From the NCBI GenBank assembly GCA_039707655.1, contig CM077672.1:455988390-456052389 (forward strand): 64,000 nucleotides of DNA, in the 5' to 3' direction. Numbering within the stretch: position 1 is the stretch's first letter; each line of letters starts with the position of its first letter. The notes under the pieces were generated by a model. It had not been told where the DNA came from, did not search any database, and saw only the letters and a list, made by a program, of their open reading frames with translations. This document shows, one piece after another, positions 9,164 to 20,904 of the stretch. The position numbers and the translations under genes are program-made. Source of the stretch: Elymus sibiricus. Taxonomy: Eukaryota > Streptophyta > Magnoliopsida > Poales > Poaceae.

Positions 9164-9876
9164 TCAACCATCCGGATTTAGCAACACGTCGATAGGCCTT
9201 CCTCTATCAACCCGACGTGTCCTAGAACCACCGAATCCACAACCACCACCTCTCGTCCGTCCTCCACGGCCCCCTCTAAGACTAGTCCTTCCTCCACGGC
9301 CCCCTCCAAGACTAGTCCTTCCTCCACGGCCCCCTCCAAGACTAGTCCTTCCTCCTCGTGTGCCGGCGGAACCTCCTCTACCGTCACGTGTTTGACTAGT
9401 GCTCGTGCTAGTTCTGGGTCTTTTCGTGCATCTCCTAACGTTGTGTCCCGTGTCGTTGCATTCTCCACAATTGTTGGTGTCCGGTGCCTCCATGAAATGA
9501 CCACTACCAAATTGCTTCATTCCGGTGTATCCAGCTAGATCATCCATGTCACTCCTGAACCTCTTCTTTCTTCTTCTTCCCCTCATAGGCACCATGAGTG
9601 CGGGATCTGGCACAATGTGTGAGCCATCATACTCAGGCCACTGTGACGGATCAAGGAAAGGATAAAACCGAGGCGCCCACGTCAACCTCGTTCGTTCCAA
9701 GGTGAACTTGTGCAACCGCACCGTTGTACCATCGGATACGGGCAAGTTTCTCGCCCGTGTTGCGGTCATCAAATGCGAGCAAGGCCAATGATACTTGTGT
9801 GGCCTCTCACACTGGCACCACCGGTTTTTGATGTGCACCTCGTACGCAACTCCACCATAAGACACACCGTCCCTTG
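9164..9876 (-). pseudogene. MURA transposase, C-terminal part (SWIM zinc finger and glycine-rich tail)
   Basis: From the Copia junction, the frame carries SYGGVAYEVHIKNRWCQC and PCSHLM, the CxCxnCxH SWIM zinc finger that follows the catalytic domain in MULE transposases. After it come a basic stretch (MRGRRRKKRFRSD), a possible zinc knuckle CGECNDTGHNVRRC, and an arginine/glycine tail with three to four copies of GGRGGRTSL, ending at the TGA at 9164. It is the same gene as 18682-20577, separated by the nested Copia element. The segment that should link the catalytic domain to the SWIM finger (roughly 100 residues in this family) is in neither piece. Confidence 0.85.
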
Positions 9877-11632
9877 TGTTGGGGAACGTTGCATGGGAAA
9901 CAAAAAATTTCCTACGCTCACCAAGATCAATCTAGGAGATGCACATCTACGAGAGGAGAGATTGGATCTACATACCCTTGTAGATCGCTAAGCGGAAGCA
10001 TTAAGAAACGCGGTTGATGTAGTCGAACGTCTTCGCGATCCAATCACGATCCGTCCACGAACTTCCGATCAAGTGCCGAACGGACGGCACCTCCGAGTTT
10101 AGCACACGTGCGGCTCGGTGGCGTCCTCTCCTTCTTGATCCAGCAAGCGAGAGTGGGGGTAGATGAGATCGGGACCAACACGACGGTATGGTGGTGGTGG
10201 TGGCAGCGGAATTCCGGCAGGGCTTCGCCAAGCACGTACCGGTGAAACGTGGGAGGAGTTGGGAGAGGTAACGGGCAAGGGTCCAAGGGGTGGCTGCCCC
10301 CAACGCCTCTCCACCTTTATATAGGCGTGGAGGGGGCTGGTGTCTTGCCCTCCAAGGCCCTAGAGTCGTTGGCCAAAGGGGGAGGAAGGAAATCCCTCAT
10401 TTCCTTCCCCACCGATCGCTATCACCCCTTTTTCGGGATCCTGATCTTATCCCTTTGGGATATGATACTATTCCTTTTATGGGAAGATCTTGGTGCGCCT
10501 AGACCAGGGTTGTGGGGACTTTCCCCACTACCCACGTTCATGTGGGTCCCCCATGTAGGTGGGCCCCACTTCGGAACCTTCTAGAACCTTCCCGGTACAA
10601 TACCGAAAAAACTCAAACTTTTTCCGGAACCCGATAACAACTTTCCATATATGAATCTTTACCTCCGAACTATTCCGGAGCTCCTCGTGATGTCCCGGAT
10701 CCCATCCGGGACTCCAAACAACCTTCGGACTTTCCACTATTAATATCTCAATACTACCCTAGCGCTACCGAACGTTAAGCGTGCGACCCTACGGCTTCGG
10801 GAATATGCAGACATGACCGAGACTCCTCTCCAGTCAATAACCAATAGCGGGACCTGGATGCCCATATTGGTTCCTACATATTCAACTAAGACCTTTATCG
10901 GTTGAACCACGATGTCAAGGATTCAGTCAATCCCGTATGCAATTCCCTTTGTCCGGCGATATGTTACTTGCCCGAGATTTGATCGTAGGTATCTCCATAC
11001 CTAGTTCAATCTCGTTACCGGCAAGTCTCTTTACTCGTTCCGTAATACAAGATCCCGTGGCTAACTCTTTAGTCATATTGCTTGCAAGCTCATTGTGATG
11101 CTGTATTACCGAGTGGGCCCTGAGATACCTCTCCATCATACGGAGTGACAAATCCCAGTCTTGATCCATGCCAACTCAACAGACACCCTCGGAGATACCT
11201 GTAGAGCATTTTTATAATCACCCAGTTACGTTGCGACGTTTGATACACACAAGGTACTCCTCCGGTGTCAGTGAGTTGCATGATCTCATGGTCATAGGAA
11301 CAGATACTTGACATGCGAAAACGATAGCAATAAACTTGACACAATCATATGCTACGTTCATAGTTTGGGTCTTGTCCATCACATCATTCTCCTAATGATG
11401 TGATCCCATTATCAAATGACAACTCATGTCTATGACCAGGAAACCATGGCCATCTTTGATCAATGAGCTAGTCCGGTAGAGGCTCACTAGGGACATGTTG
11501 TTGTCTACGTATCCACACATGTATTTGTGTTTCCAACCAATACAATTATAGCATGGATAATAAACGATTATCATGAAGAAGGAAATATAATAATAACTAT
11601 TTTATTATTGCCTCTAGGGCATATTTCCAACA
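9877..11632 (-). repeat. Copia 3' LTR
   Basis: Runs TGTTGGGG…CCAACA on the plus strand (TGTTGGAAATATGCC…CCCCAACA in the coding direction), 1756 bp. It is a direct repeat of 16931-18681, and both ends are intact. Confidence 0.93.
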
Positions 11633-11645
11633 GTCCCCACTTGCA
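11633..11645 (-). promoter_or_regulatory. Polypurine tract of the Copia element
   Basis: On the coding strand the purine-rich GTGGGGAC directly precedes the 3' LTR start TGTTGG, the expected position for plus-strand priming. Confidence 0.6.
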
Positions 11646-11665
11646 CTAGAGTCAATAATCTAGCA

Positions 11666-14600
11666 TTACATGGTTATGAATCTAACACCCATAGAGTTCT
11701 GGTGTTGATCATGTTTTGCCCGTGGAAGAGGTTTAGTCAACGGATCTGCAACATTCAGATCCGTGTGCATTTTGCAAATGTTTATGTCCTCCTCCTTGAT
11801 CGCATCGCGGATGGAATTGAAGCGTCGCTTTATGTGTCTGGTCCTCTTGTGAAACCTTGGTTCCTTGGCTAGAGCAATGGCACCAGTGTTGTCACAGAAC
11901 AGAGTCATCGGGTCCAGTGCACTGGGCACAACTCCAAGATCTGTCATGAACTGCTTCATCCAGACACCTTCCTTCGCCGCCTCCGAGGCAGCTATGTACT
12001 CCGCTTCGCATGTAGAGTCAGCTACCACGCTTTGCTTGGAACTGCACCAGCTTACTGCTCCCCCATTCAGAATATATACGTATCCGGTTTGAGACTTAGA
12101 GTCATCCGGATCAGTGTCAAAGCTTGCATCGACATAACCCTTTACGACGAGCTCTTGATCACCTCCATAAACGAGAAACATTTCCTTAGTCCTTTTCAGG
12201 TACTTAAGGGTATTCTTGATCGCTGTCCAGTGTTCCACTCCTGGATCACTTTGAAACCTTCCGGCCATACTTATGGCAAGGCTGACATCTGGTCTTGTGC
12301 ACAGCATCGCATACATGATAGAGCCTATGGCAGAAGCATAGGGGATGACACTCATCTTTTCTCTATCCTCTGTAGTCGCTGGGCATTGAGTCTTACTCAA
12401 CTTCACACTTTGCAAAACAGGCAAGAACCCCTTCTTGGACTGATCCATTTTGAACTTCTTCAAAATCTTATCAAGGTATGTGCTTTGTGAAAGTCCTATT
12501 AAGTGTCTCGATCTATCTCTATAGATCTTGATGCCTAATATGAAAGCAGCTTCTCCTAGGTCCTTCATTGAAAAATTCTTGTTCAAATACTCCTTCACGT
12601 TTTCCAAAAGTTCTATATTGTTTCCAATCAGCAATATGTCATCCACATATAATATTAGAAACGCTATAGAGCTCCCACTCACTTTCTTGTAAATACAAGC
12701 TTCTCCGTAAACTTGTATAAACCCAAACGCTTTGATCACCTCATCAAAGCGAAGATTCCAACTCCGAGACGCTTGCACCAGTCCATAAATGGATCGCTGG
12801 AGTTTGCAAACTTTGTCAGCATTCTCTGGATCGACAAAACCTTCTGGTTGCATCATATACAACTCTTCCTTAAGAAAACCGTTAAGGAACGTTGTTTTGA
12901 CATCCATCTGCCAAATTTCATAATCGAAAAATGCAGCTATTGCTAACATGATTCTGACGGACTTAAGCATCGCTACGGGTGAGAAAGTCTCATCGTAGTC
13001 AACTCCTTGAACTTGTGAAAAACCCATTGCCACAAGTCGAGCTTTATAGACGGTGACATTACCGTCTGCGTCCGTCTTCTTCTTGAAGATCCATTTATTC
13101 TGAATGGCCTTTCGCCCTTCAGGTAATACTTCCAAAGTCCATACTTTGTTTTCATACATGGATCCCATCTCGGATTTCATGGCCTCTAACCATTTGTCGG
13201 AATCTGGGCCCACCATCGCTTCTCCATAGCTCGTAGGTTCATCGTTGTCCAACAACATGACCTCTAAGACAGGGTTACCGTACCACTCAGGAGCAGTACG
13301 TATCCTTGTCGACCTACGAGGTTCGATAGTAACTTGATCCGAAGCTTCATGATCACCATCATCAGCTTCCTCTTCAACTGACGTAGGTTCCACAGAAACA
13401 TCTTTCTGCGCAGTGCTACTCTCTGGTTGAAGTAAAGGTTCAACAACCTCATCAAGTTCTATCTTCCTCCCACTCAATTCTTTCGAGAGAAACTCTTTCT
13501 CGAGAAAGGACCCATTCTTAGCGACAAACACTTTGCCTTCGGATCTGAGATAGAAGGTATACCCAACCGTCTCTTTTGGGTATCCTATGAAGACGCATTT
13601 GTCCGCTTTGGGTTCAAGCTTTTCTGGCTGAAGCCTTTTGACATAAGCATCGCATCCCCAAACTTTAAGAAACGACAACTTTGGTTTCTTGCCAAACCAC
13701 AGTTCATACGGTGTCGTCTCAACGGACTTAGATGGTGCCCCATTTAAAGTGAATGCAGCTGTCTCTAACGCATAACCCCAAAATGATAGTGGCAGATCGG
13801 CAAGAGACATCATAGAACGCACCATATCCAATAAGGTACGATTATGACGTTCGGACACACCATTACGCTGTGGTGTTCCAGGTGGCGTCAACTGTGAAAC
13901 AATTCCACATTGTCTTAAGTGACTGCCAAACTCATAACTCAGATATTCTCCCCCTCGATCAGATCGTAGGAATTTGATTTTCTTGTTACGATGATTCTCA
14001 ACTTCACTTTAAAATTGCTTGAACTTTTCAAATGTTTCAGACTTGTGTTTCATTAAGTAAATATACCCATATCTACTCAAACCGTCGGTGAAGGTGAGAA
14101 AATAACGATATCCACCGCGCGCCTCAATGCTCATCGGACCGCACACATCAGTATGTATGATTTCCAACAAGTCACTTGCCCGTTCCATTGTTCTGGAGAA
14201 CGGGGTCTTAGTCATCTTGCCCATGAGGCATGGTTCGCATGTGTCAAGTGATTCAAAATCAAGTGACTCCAAAAGTCCATCAGCATGGAGTTTCTTCATG
14301 CGTTTTACACCAATATGACCTAAGAGGCAGTGCCACAAGAAAGTGGTACTATCATTATCAACTCTACATCTTTTGGCATCAATGTTATGAACATGTGTAT
14401 CATCACTATCGAGATTCAATAAGAATAAACCCCTCACAATGGGTGCATGACCATAAAAGATATTACCCATATAAATAGAACAACCATTATTCTCTGATTT
14501 AAATGAGTAACCGTCTCGCATTAAACAAGATCCAGATATAATGTTCATGCTCAACGCAGGCACTAAATAACAATTATTCAGGTTCATCACTAATCCCGAT

Positions 14601-15646
14601 GGTAATCGAAGAGTGAGCGTGCCGACGGCGATCACATCAACCTTGGAACCATTTCCCACGCGCATCGTCACTTCGTCCTTCACCAGCCTCCGTCTATTCC
14701 GCAGTTCCTGCTTTGAGTTGCAAATGTGAGCAACCGCACCGGTATCAAATACCCAGGCACTACAACGAGAGTTGGTAAGGTACACATCAATAACATGTAT
14801 ATCATATATACCTTGTTTGGCGTTGGCCCCCTTCTTGTCGGCCAGATACTTGGGGCAATTCTGCTTCCAGTGGCCAGTTCCCTTGCAATAGAAGCACTCA
14901 GTTTCCGGCTTGGGCCCAGCCTTGGGTTTCTTCACGGGAGGGGCAACTACTTTGCCACTCTTCTTGGAGTTTCCCTTCTTGCCCTTGCCATTCTTCTTGA
15001 AACTAGTGGTTTTATTGACCATCAACACTTGATGCTCCTTCTGGATGTCTGACTCAGTGACTTTCAGCATCGCAAACAGCTCGGCAACTGACTTGTTCAT
15101 CCCTTGCATGTTATAGTTCAACACAAAGCTCTTGTAGCTAGGTGGTAACGATTGAAGAACTCTGTTCGTGATCGCCTCTGGCGGGAGCACAACTCCCAAC
15201 TCAGCCAGACGGTTGTAATACCCAGACATTTTGAGTATGTGTTCACTGACAGACCCGTTCTCCTCCATCTTGCAAGCATAGAACTTATCGGAGGTCTCAT
15301 ACCTCTCGATCCGGGCATTCTTCTCAAAAATAAACTTCAACTCCTGGAACATCTCATATGCTCCATGACGTTCAAAACGCCTTTGAAGTCCCGGTTCTAA
15401 GCCATACAACATGGCGCACTGAACTATTGAGTAGTCATCAACACGCGCCTGCCAGGCGTTCATAACGTCCACAGACGCTAGAGGGGGTTGCTCACCAAGC
15501 GGTGCATCAAGGACATAAGCCTTTTCGGCAGCCGTGAGGATAATCCTCAGATTACGGGCCCAGTCTACAAAGTTACTTCCATCATCTTTCAGCTTAGCTT
15601 TCTCTAGGAACGCATTGAAATTCAGGGGAGCTACTGCGCGAGCCAT
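11666..15646 (-). pseudogene. Copia gag-pol polyprotein with one in-frame stop
   Basis: Begins MARAVAPLNF at 15646, a start conserved in the BARE/Angela group. Order: gag; CCHC zinc knuckle CFYCKGTGHWKQNC; protease VFDTGA; integrase zinc site (H…H…CEPC) and first catalytic Asp in HTDVCGP. A TAA at 14009-14011 then interrupts the frame. The same frame resumes with the rest of integrase (SDRGGEY, GTPQRNGVSE), RT (KARLVAMG; YVDD about 415 residues into the 13891 ORF) and RNase H (GGAVSWCSSKQ, AEYIAASEAAKEG), ending at 11666. Only a nonsense change, with no length change, breaks it, so it could still be mobilised by related elements. Confidence 0.92.
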
Positions 15647-16912
15647 TGATCTACAACATAATTTGCAAAGATAGTTTAGACTATTGTTCATGATAAAGAG
15701 TTCAATTAATCATATTACTTAAGAACTCCCACTCAAATCGACATCCCTCCGGTCGTCCGAGTGTAACATGATCCAAATTCACCAACCCAAGTCCGATCAT
15801 CACGTGAGATGAGGTAGTTTTAATAGTGAACATCTCCATGTTGATCATATCTACTATATGACTCATGTTCGACCTTTCGGTCTCTTGTGTTCCGAGGCCA
15901 TGTCTGTACATGCTAGGCTCGTCAAGTTTAACCCAAGTGTATTGCATGTGCAAAACTGGCTTGCACCCGTTGTATGTGAACGTAGAGTCTATCACACCCG
16001 ATCATCACGTGGTGCTTCAAAACGACGAACTTTCGCAACGGTGCACACTTGGGGAGAACACAATTTTATCTTGAAATTTTAGAGAGGGATCACCTTATAA
16101 TGCTACCGTCGTCCTAAGCAAAATAAGATGCATAAAAAGATTAACATCACATGCAAATCATAAGTGACATGATATGGCCATGAACTTATGCTTTTGATCT
16201 CCATCTCCAAAGCACCGGCATGATTTCCATCGTCACCGGCACGACACCATGATCTCCATCATCATGATCTCCAGCATCGCGTCGCCATCGGGGTTGTCAC
16301 GCCAACCATGCTTCTACTACTATGGCTACCGTTTAGCAATAAAGTAAAGCATTACATAGTGCTTAATGATTGACACGCAGGTCATACAATAATTAAAGAC
16401 AACCCTATGGCTCCTGCCGGTTGCCGTATTCATCGACATGCAAGCCGAGATAAACTATTACAAAATATAATCATCTCATACATCAAATATATTTCATCAT
16501 GTCTTTGGCCATATCATATCACAACATACCCTGCAAAAACAAGTTAGACGTCCTCTAATTTGTTGTTGCATGTTTTACGTGGCTGCTATGGGTATCTAGC
16601 AAGAACGATTCTTACCTACGCAAAACCACAACGGTGATATGCAAGTTGCTATTTAACCTTCTACAAGGACCGCCTTCGTCAAATCCGATTCAACTAAGGT
16701 GGGAGAGACAGACACCCGCCAGCCATCTTATGCAACAAAGTCGCATGTCAGTCGATGGAACCGGTCTCATGTACGTGGACATGTAAAGTTGGTCCGGGCC
16801 GCTTCATCCCACAATACCGCTGAATCAAGAAAAGACCAAGGAAGGAAGCAATCTTAATATCAACGCCCACAAACTCCTTTGTGTTCTACTCGTGATGTCA
16901 TCTACGCAAAGA
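15647..16912 (-). other. Copia untranslated leader
   Basis: Long leader between primer-binding site and gag start, typical of the BARE group. Many short frames, none convincing. Confidence 0.7.
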
Positions 16913-16914
16913 CC

Positions 16915-16930
16915 TAGCTCATGATGCCAC
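16915..16930 (-). promoter_or_regulatory. Primer-binding site of the Copia element
   Basis: Directly after the 5' LTR (coding strand) comes AGTGGCATCATGAGCT, a diverged form of the TGGTATCAGAGC site complementary to initiator tRNA-Met in Copia elements. Confidence 0.7.
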
Positions 16931-18681
16931 TGTTGGGGAACGTTGCATGGGAAACAAAAAATTTCCTACGCTCACCAAGATCAATCTAGGAGATGCACAT
17001 CTACGAGAGGAGAGATTGGATCTACATACCCTTGTAGATCGCTAAGCGGAAGCGTTAAGAAACGCGATTGATATAGTCGAACGTCTTCGCGATCCAATCA
17101 CGATCCGTCCACGAACTCCCGATCAAGTGCCGAACGGACGGCACCTCCGAGTTTAGCACACGTGCCGCTCGGTGGCGTCCTCTCCTTCTTGATCCAGCAA
17201 GCGAGAGAGGAGGTAGATGAGATCGGTACCAACACGACGGTATGGTGGTGGTGGTGGCAGCGGAATTCCGGTAGGGCTTCGCCAAGCGCGTACCGGTGAA
17301 ACGTGGGAGGAGTTGGGAGAGGTAACGGGCAAGGATCCAAGGGGTGGCTGCCCCCAACGCCTCCCCGTCTTTATATAGGCGTGGAGGGGTCTGGTGGCTT
17401 ACCCTCCAAGGCCCTAGGGTCGTTGGCCAAAGGGGGAGGAAGGAAATCCCTCCTTTCCTTCCCCACCGATCGCTATCCCCCCTTTTTAGGGATCCTGATC
17501 TTATCCCTTTGGGATATGATACTATTCCTTTTAAGGGAGGATCTTGGCGCGCCTAGACCAGGGTTGTGGGGACTTTCCCCACTACCCACGTTCATGTCGG
17601 TCCCCCATGTAGGTGGGCCCCACTTCGGAACCTTCTAGAACCTTCCCGGTACAATACCAAAAAAACTCGAACTTTTTCCGGAACCCGATAACAACTTTCC
17701 ATATATGAATCTTTACCTCCGGACTATTCCGGAGCTCCTCGTGATGTCCCGAATCCCATCCAGGGCTCCGAACAACCTTCGGACTTTCCACTATTAATAT
17801 CTCAATACTACCCTAGCGCTACCGAACGTTAAGCGTGCGACCCTACGGCTTCGGGAATATGCAGACATGACCGAGACTCCTCTCCGGTCAATAACCAATA
17901 GCGGGACCTGGATGCCCATATTGGTTCCTACATATTCAACTAAGATCTTTATCGGTTGAACCACGATGTCAAGGATTCAGTCAATCCCGTATGCAATTCC
18001 CTTTGTCAGGCGATATGTTACTTGCCCGAGATTCGATCGTCGGTATCTCCATACCTAGTTCAATCTCGTTACCGGCAAGTCTCTTTACTCGTTCTGTAAT
18101 ACAAGATCCCGTGGCTAACTCTTTAGTCACATTTCTTGCAAGCTCATTATGATGCTGTATTACCGAGTGGGCCCTGAGATACCTCTCCGTCATACGGAGT
18201 GACAAATCCCAGTCTTGATCCATGCCAACTCAACAGACACCCTCGGAGATACCTGTAGAGCATCTTTATAATCACCCAGTTACGTTGCGACGTTTGATAC
18301 ACACAAGGTACTCCTCCGGTGTCAATGAGTTGCATGATCTCATGGTCATAGGAACAGATACTTGACATGCGAAAACGATAGCAATAAACTTGACACGATC
18401 ATATGCTACGTTCATAGTTTGGGTCTTGTCCATCACATCATTCTCCTAATGATGTGATCCCGTTATCAAATGACAACTCATGTCTATGACCAGGAAACCA
18501 TGGCCATCTTTGATCAACGAGCTAGTCCGGTAGAGGCTCACTAGGGACATGTTGTTGTCTACGTATCCACACATGTATTTGTGTTTCCAACCAATACAAT
18601 TATAGCATGGATAATAAACGATTATCATGAACAAGGAAATATAATAATAACCATTTTATTATTGCCTCTATGGCATATTTC
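16931..18681 (-). repeat. Copia 5' LTR with a damaged outer end
   Basis: Direct repeat of 9877-11632. In coding direction it should begin TGTTGGAAATATGCC, but the first 5-6 bases are replaced by the MULE transposase sequence (…TACGATG|AAATATGCC). It carries the promoter for the element. Confidence 0.92.
17371..17377 (-). promoter_or_regulatory. TATA box in the Copia 5' LTR
   Basis: CCTATATAAAG on the minus strand, in the position expected for the LTR promoter. The other LTR has it at about 10317-10323. Confidence 0.6.
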
Positions 18682-20577
18682 ATCGTAAGCGCGTGACCAC
18701 TTTTCTTTATCCGGCTCGTGCCTAGTCAAGAATTCTTTCCCCCCTTTGTTCTTCTCCAACGCCATGAGGAGTTTAACATATCGGCTTTTGAATGTGTCGG
18801 TGTTGAATGCAACGCAAACAAGGGTAAGGTCTTTGCAAAACTCCTTGCTCTTGCATGCCCGGTAAAAGTTTGCCACAAAGTGTCTCATGCACCAACGGTG
18901 TTGAAGCTTTGGAAGACATGGAATATCAACGTCTATTGCTTTGAGAATCCCATGATGGCGATCCGATATAATGCATACCTCTCTCTTGCCAATCACCTTT
19001 GTCCTCACATGCTCCATGAACCACTCCCAATTGTCATCGTGCTCCGAAGGCACCAAGGCAAATGCCACCGGCAACACGTTATCATTTGACGAGTGGGCCA
19101 TTGCCACCATCAATGTGCCCTTGTATTTGCCGGTCAAGAATGTACCATCTATAGACAAGACTGGCCGACAATACGTGAATGCCTCGATACATTGGCCAAA
19201 GCTCCAGAAGGCACGGTGAAACACTCTGTCAATTGACTCGACCCGATGGCGCATGCCCGGGTTCCGATGAGCAATGGCTGCCAACATCTTCGGCAGAATG
19301 TTATATGCGGCCTCATAATCACCATGCAACATCCTAATAGCGTTTGCCTTGGCCATCCATGCCTTCCCATACTTGACCGGGTATCCGAATAGTTCCTCAA
19401 TCGAAGTCATGAGAAACTTGACCTTCACGGTTGGATCATGTGCTATTTGATTCAACAATTTGTAGCCTAGATACTCAGACGTGAGTTGACGGTGTCCATT
19501 GCTTCGGTCGGCCTTGTCTGGGGGTACGCACGTGTGAGTGGCAACACAACTCTTCAACACCCATTGCCTGGTTTCTTTGATTTTTCTTCCACGGACCCTC
19601 CAAGGGCAACCTTCTTGGTCACATTTGATTGTGTACCGAACATTTTGATTGGAATGACCAACAACAAACGGCCTATGGTTCCTAATGGCGTAGTCACACA
19701 ACCATATCTTGAACTCTTCCAAAGAACCAAACTTGATGCCTTTCTTCAAATGAGCATTCTCATCCTCATTTTTTGGCCGAGGATCACCGACATTGGGGCA
19801 CGGTGTTGGCTCAAACAACCCCAATCTCATCCCACCATCAACAACGGCCTTGTCCGCAAGACTCACATCCCTAAACAACGACGGCCCTCTTTCCTTGCCG
19901 GTCACCTTCTTGTAAATTTCATTTTCTTGCGCCGTGAACCCATCCTCGTCCAATTCTTCCTCCGGACCCTCGTCATCCGAGCCATACCCACACATACGGT
20001 TATAAGGGAGGGTACGGTCCATGTCTTGTTGCCGCACAATGACATCCAAGTTACCAATGGCATTGTAATGAATCTCTTCATTCTCCGCGTAAGCATCCTC
20101 TTGAGCAACAATAGCATCATCATCAACATGACCACTAGCATCTTCTTGAACAAGAGGAATAGCATCATCTCGGAGTACTATGGCGCTAGCATTGATATGA
20201 TCTTCATTGGGTTGGCTACTTGGTGGTTGGCTAGAACAATTGGGGACATACACCTCGGCACTACCATTATGTATTGGGGAGGATACATTGCGGTTCAAAT
20301 CAATTTGCAAGGGAGGAGGATCAACCTTTGTGGCAAATATCTCAAGAGACTTGTCTTGTGATGCGTCTACTTTGTCCTTGTACACATTCCAATGCAATTG
20401 GGAGGTGATGGGCATACTCTTTAATCGGGACTTTACTCCCAATCCAACGTCATACCTCCCAATAAGGTTAACCTCCGCATTTGGGTCATTCCAATGTAAG
20501 ACGCTTCTCACTTTCACTACAAGATCATCAAAGCTTGGACTTGTGTCAAAAACCATAGCCTCTATCGTCATTTCCAT
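18682..20577 (-). pseudogene. MURA transposase, N-terminal and catalytic part, cut by the Copia element
   Basis: Starts at the ATG at 20577. Residues about 1-90 resemble a PB1-like N-terminus and 110-270 are acidic linker. Residues about 278-350 are the MuDR DNA-binding region with CDQEGCPWRVRGRK and a Cys/His pair (C344, H348, C350). Residues about 473-550 are the MULE transposase domain with the first two catalytic aspartates in SIDGTF (D477) and IISDRH (D539), followed by HRWCMRH (560-566). The frame continues to KWSRAYDE (about 626-633) and then runs into LTR sequence and a stop. The third catalytic acid cannot be assigned with confidence. The first intron would run from a donor at 20979 toward this exon, but its acceptor is not settled. 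Confidence 0.9.
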
Positions 20578-20748
20578 TCATAAATGTTGTCTTGTCCAAA
20601 TAATGAACATTTACGAGCTTATGCATCTAAGAACAATGGAAACAATAAAGTCATCCATATATGTCATCCAACCAATTCAAATGGAGCAATAACATAATTT
20701 ATGCACACATTGGACAAATAACTTCGATTCATAGTCAATTTCACCTTA

Positions 20749-20820
20749 ACCTTAACCATAACCCTAACCATAACTATAACCCTAACCCTAACCCTAACCC
20801 TAACACTAACCCCTAACCCT
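20749..20820. repeat. Short interstitial CCCTAA-type repeat
   Basis: About ten imperfect CCCTAA/CCATAA units inside the presumed first intron of the transposase gene. This is a six-base unit, not the plant telomere heptamer CCCTAAA. The left MULE arm has GGGGTTAGGGTTAG at the equivalent place (about 6925), so the motif is part of the element. Confidence 0.85.
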
Positions 20821-20904
20821 AGGCAAGCATAACATAGCCATAAATGCATCATAAATGTGCCATCAATGCATCATAAATGCACACAACAAGATCAACACCT
20901 AGGG

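Larger units (their letters stand above)
9877..18681 (-). mobile_element. BARE/Angela/WIS-like Copia LTR retrotransposon, nearly full length
   Basis: About 8.8 kb, coding on the minus strand: two 1.75-kb LTRs, a primer-binding site, gag-pol in Copia order (gag, protease, integrase, RT, RNase H) and a purine-rich tract. It sits inside the MULE transposase gene. There is no target-site duplication and the outer end of the 5' LTR lacks its terminal 5-6 bp, so a deletion removed that end together with adjacent MULE sequence. The LTRs differ by about 20 substitutions in the first 520 bp and fewer later (by eye, a few percent overall), so the insertion is fairly recent. Confidence 0.93.

Noticed and set aside
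11865..12490. Plus-strand frames within the Copia element
   Set aside because: Shadows of RT and RNase H coding on the minus strand.
19486..20361. 291-codon plus-strand frame
   Set aside because: Antisense to the transposase, which has clear MURA motifs; no independent evidence.
9164..20577. The transposase gap as a giant intron
   Set aside because: The interval is exactly a Copia element with LTRs, primer site and gag-pol on the same strand, and expected transposase residues are missing.
20749..20820. A telomere or chromosome end
   Set aside because: Short, degenerate, six-base unit, located inside a transposon intron.
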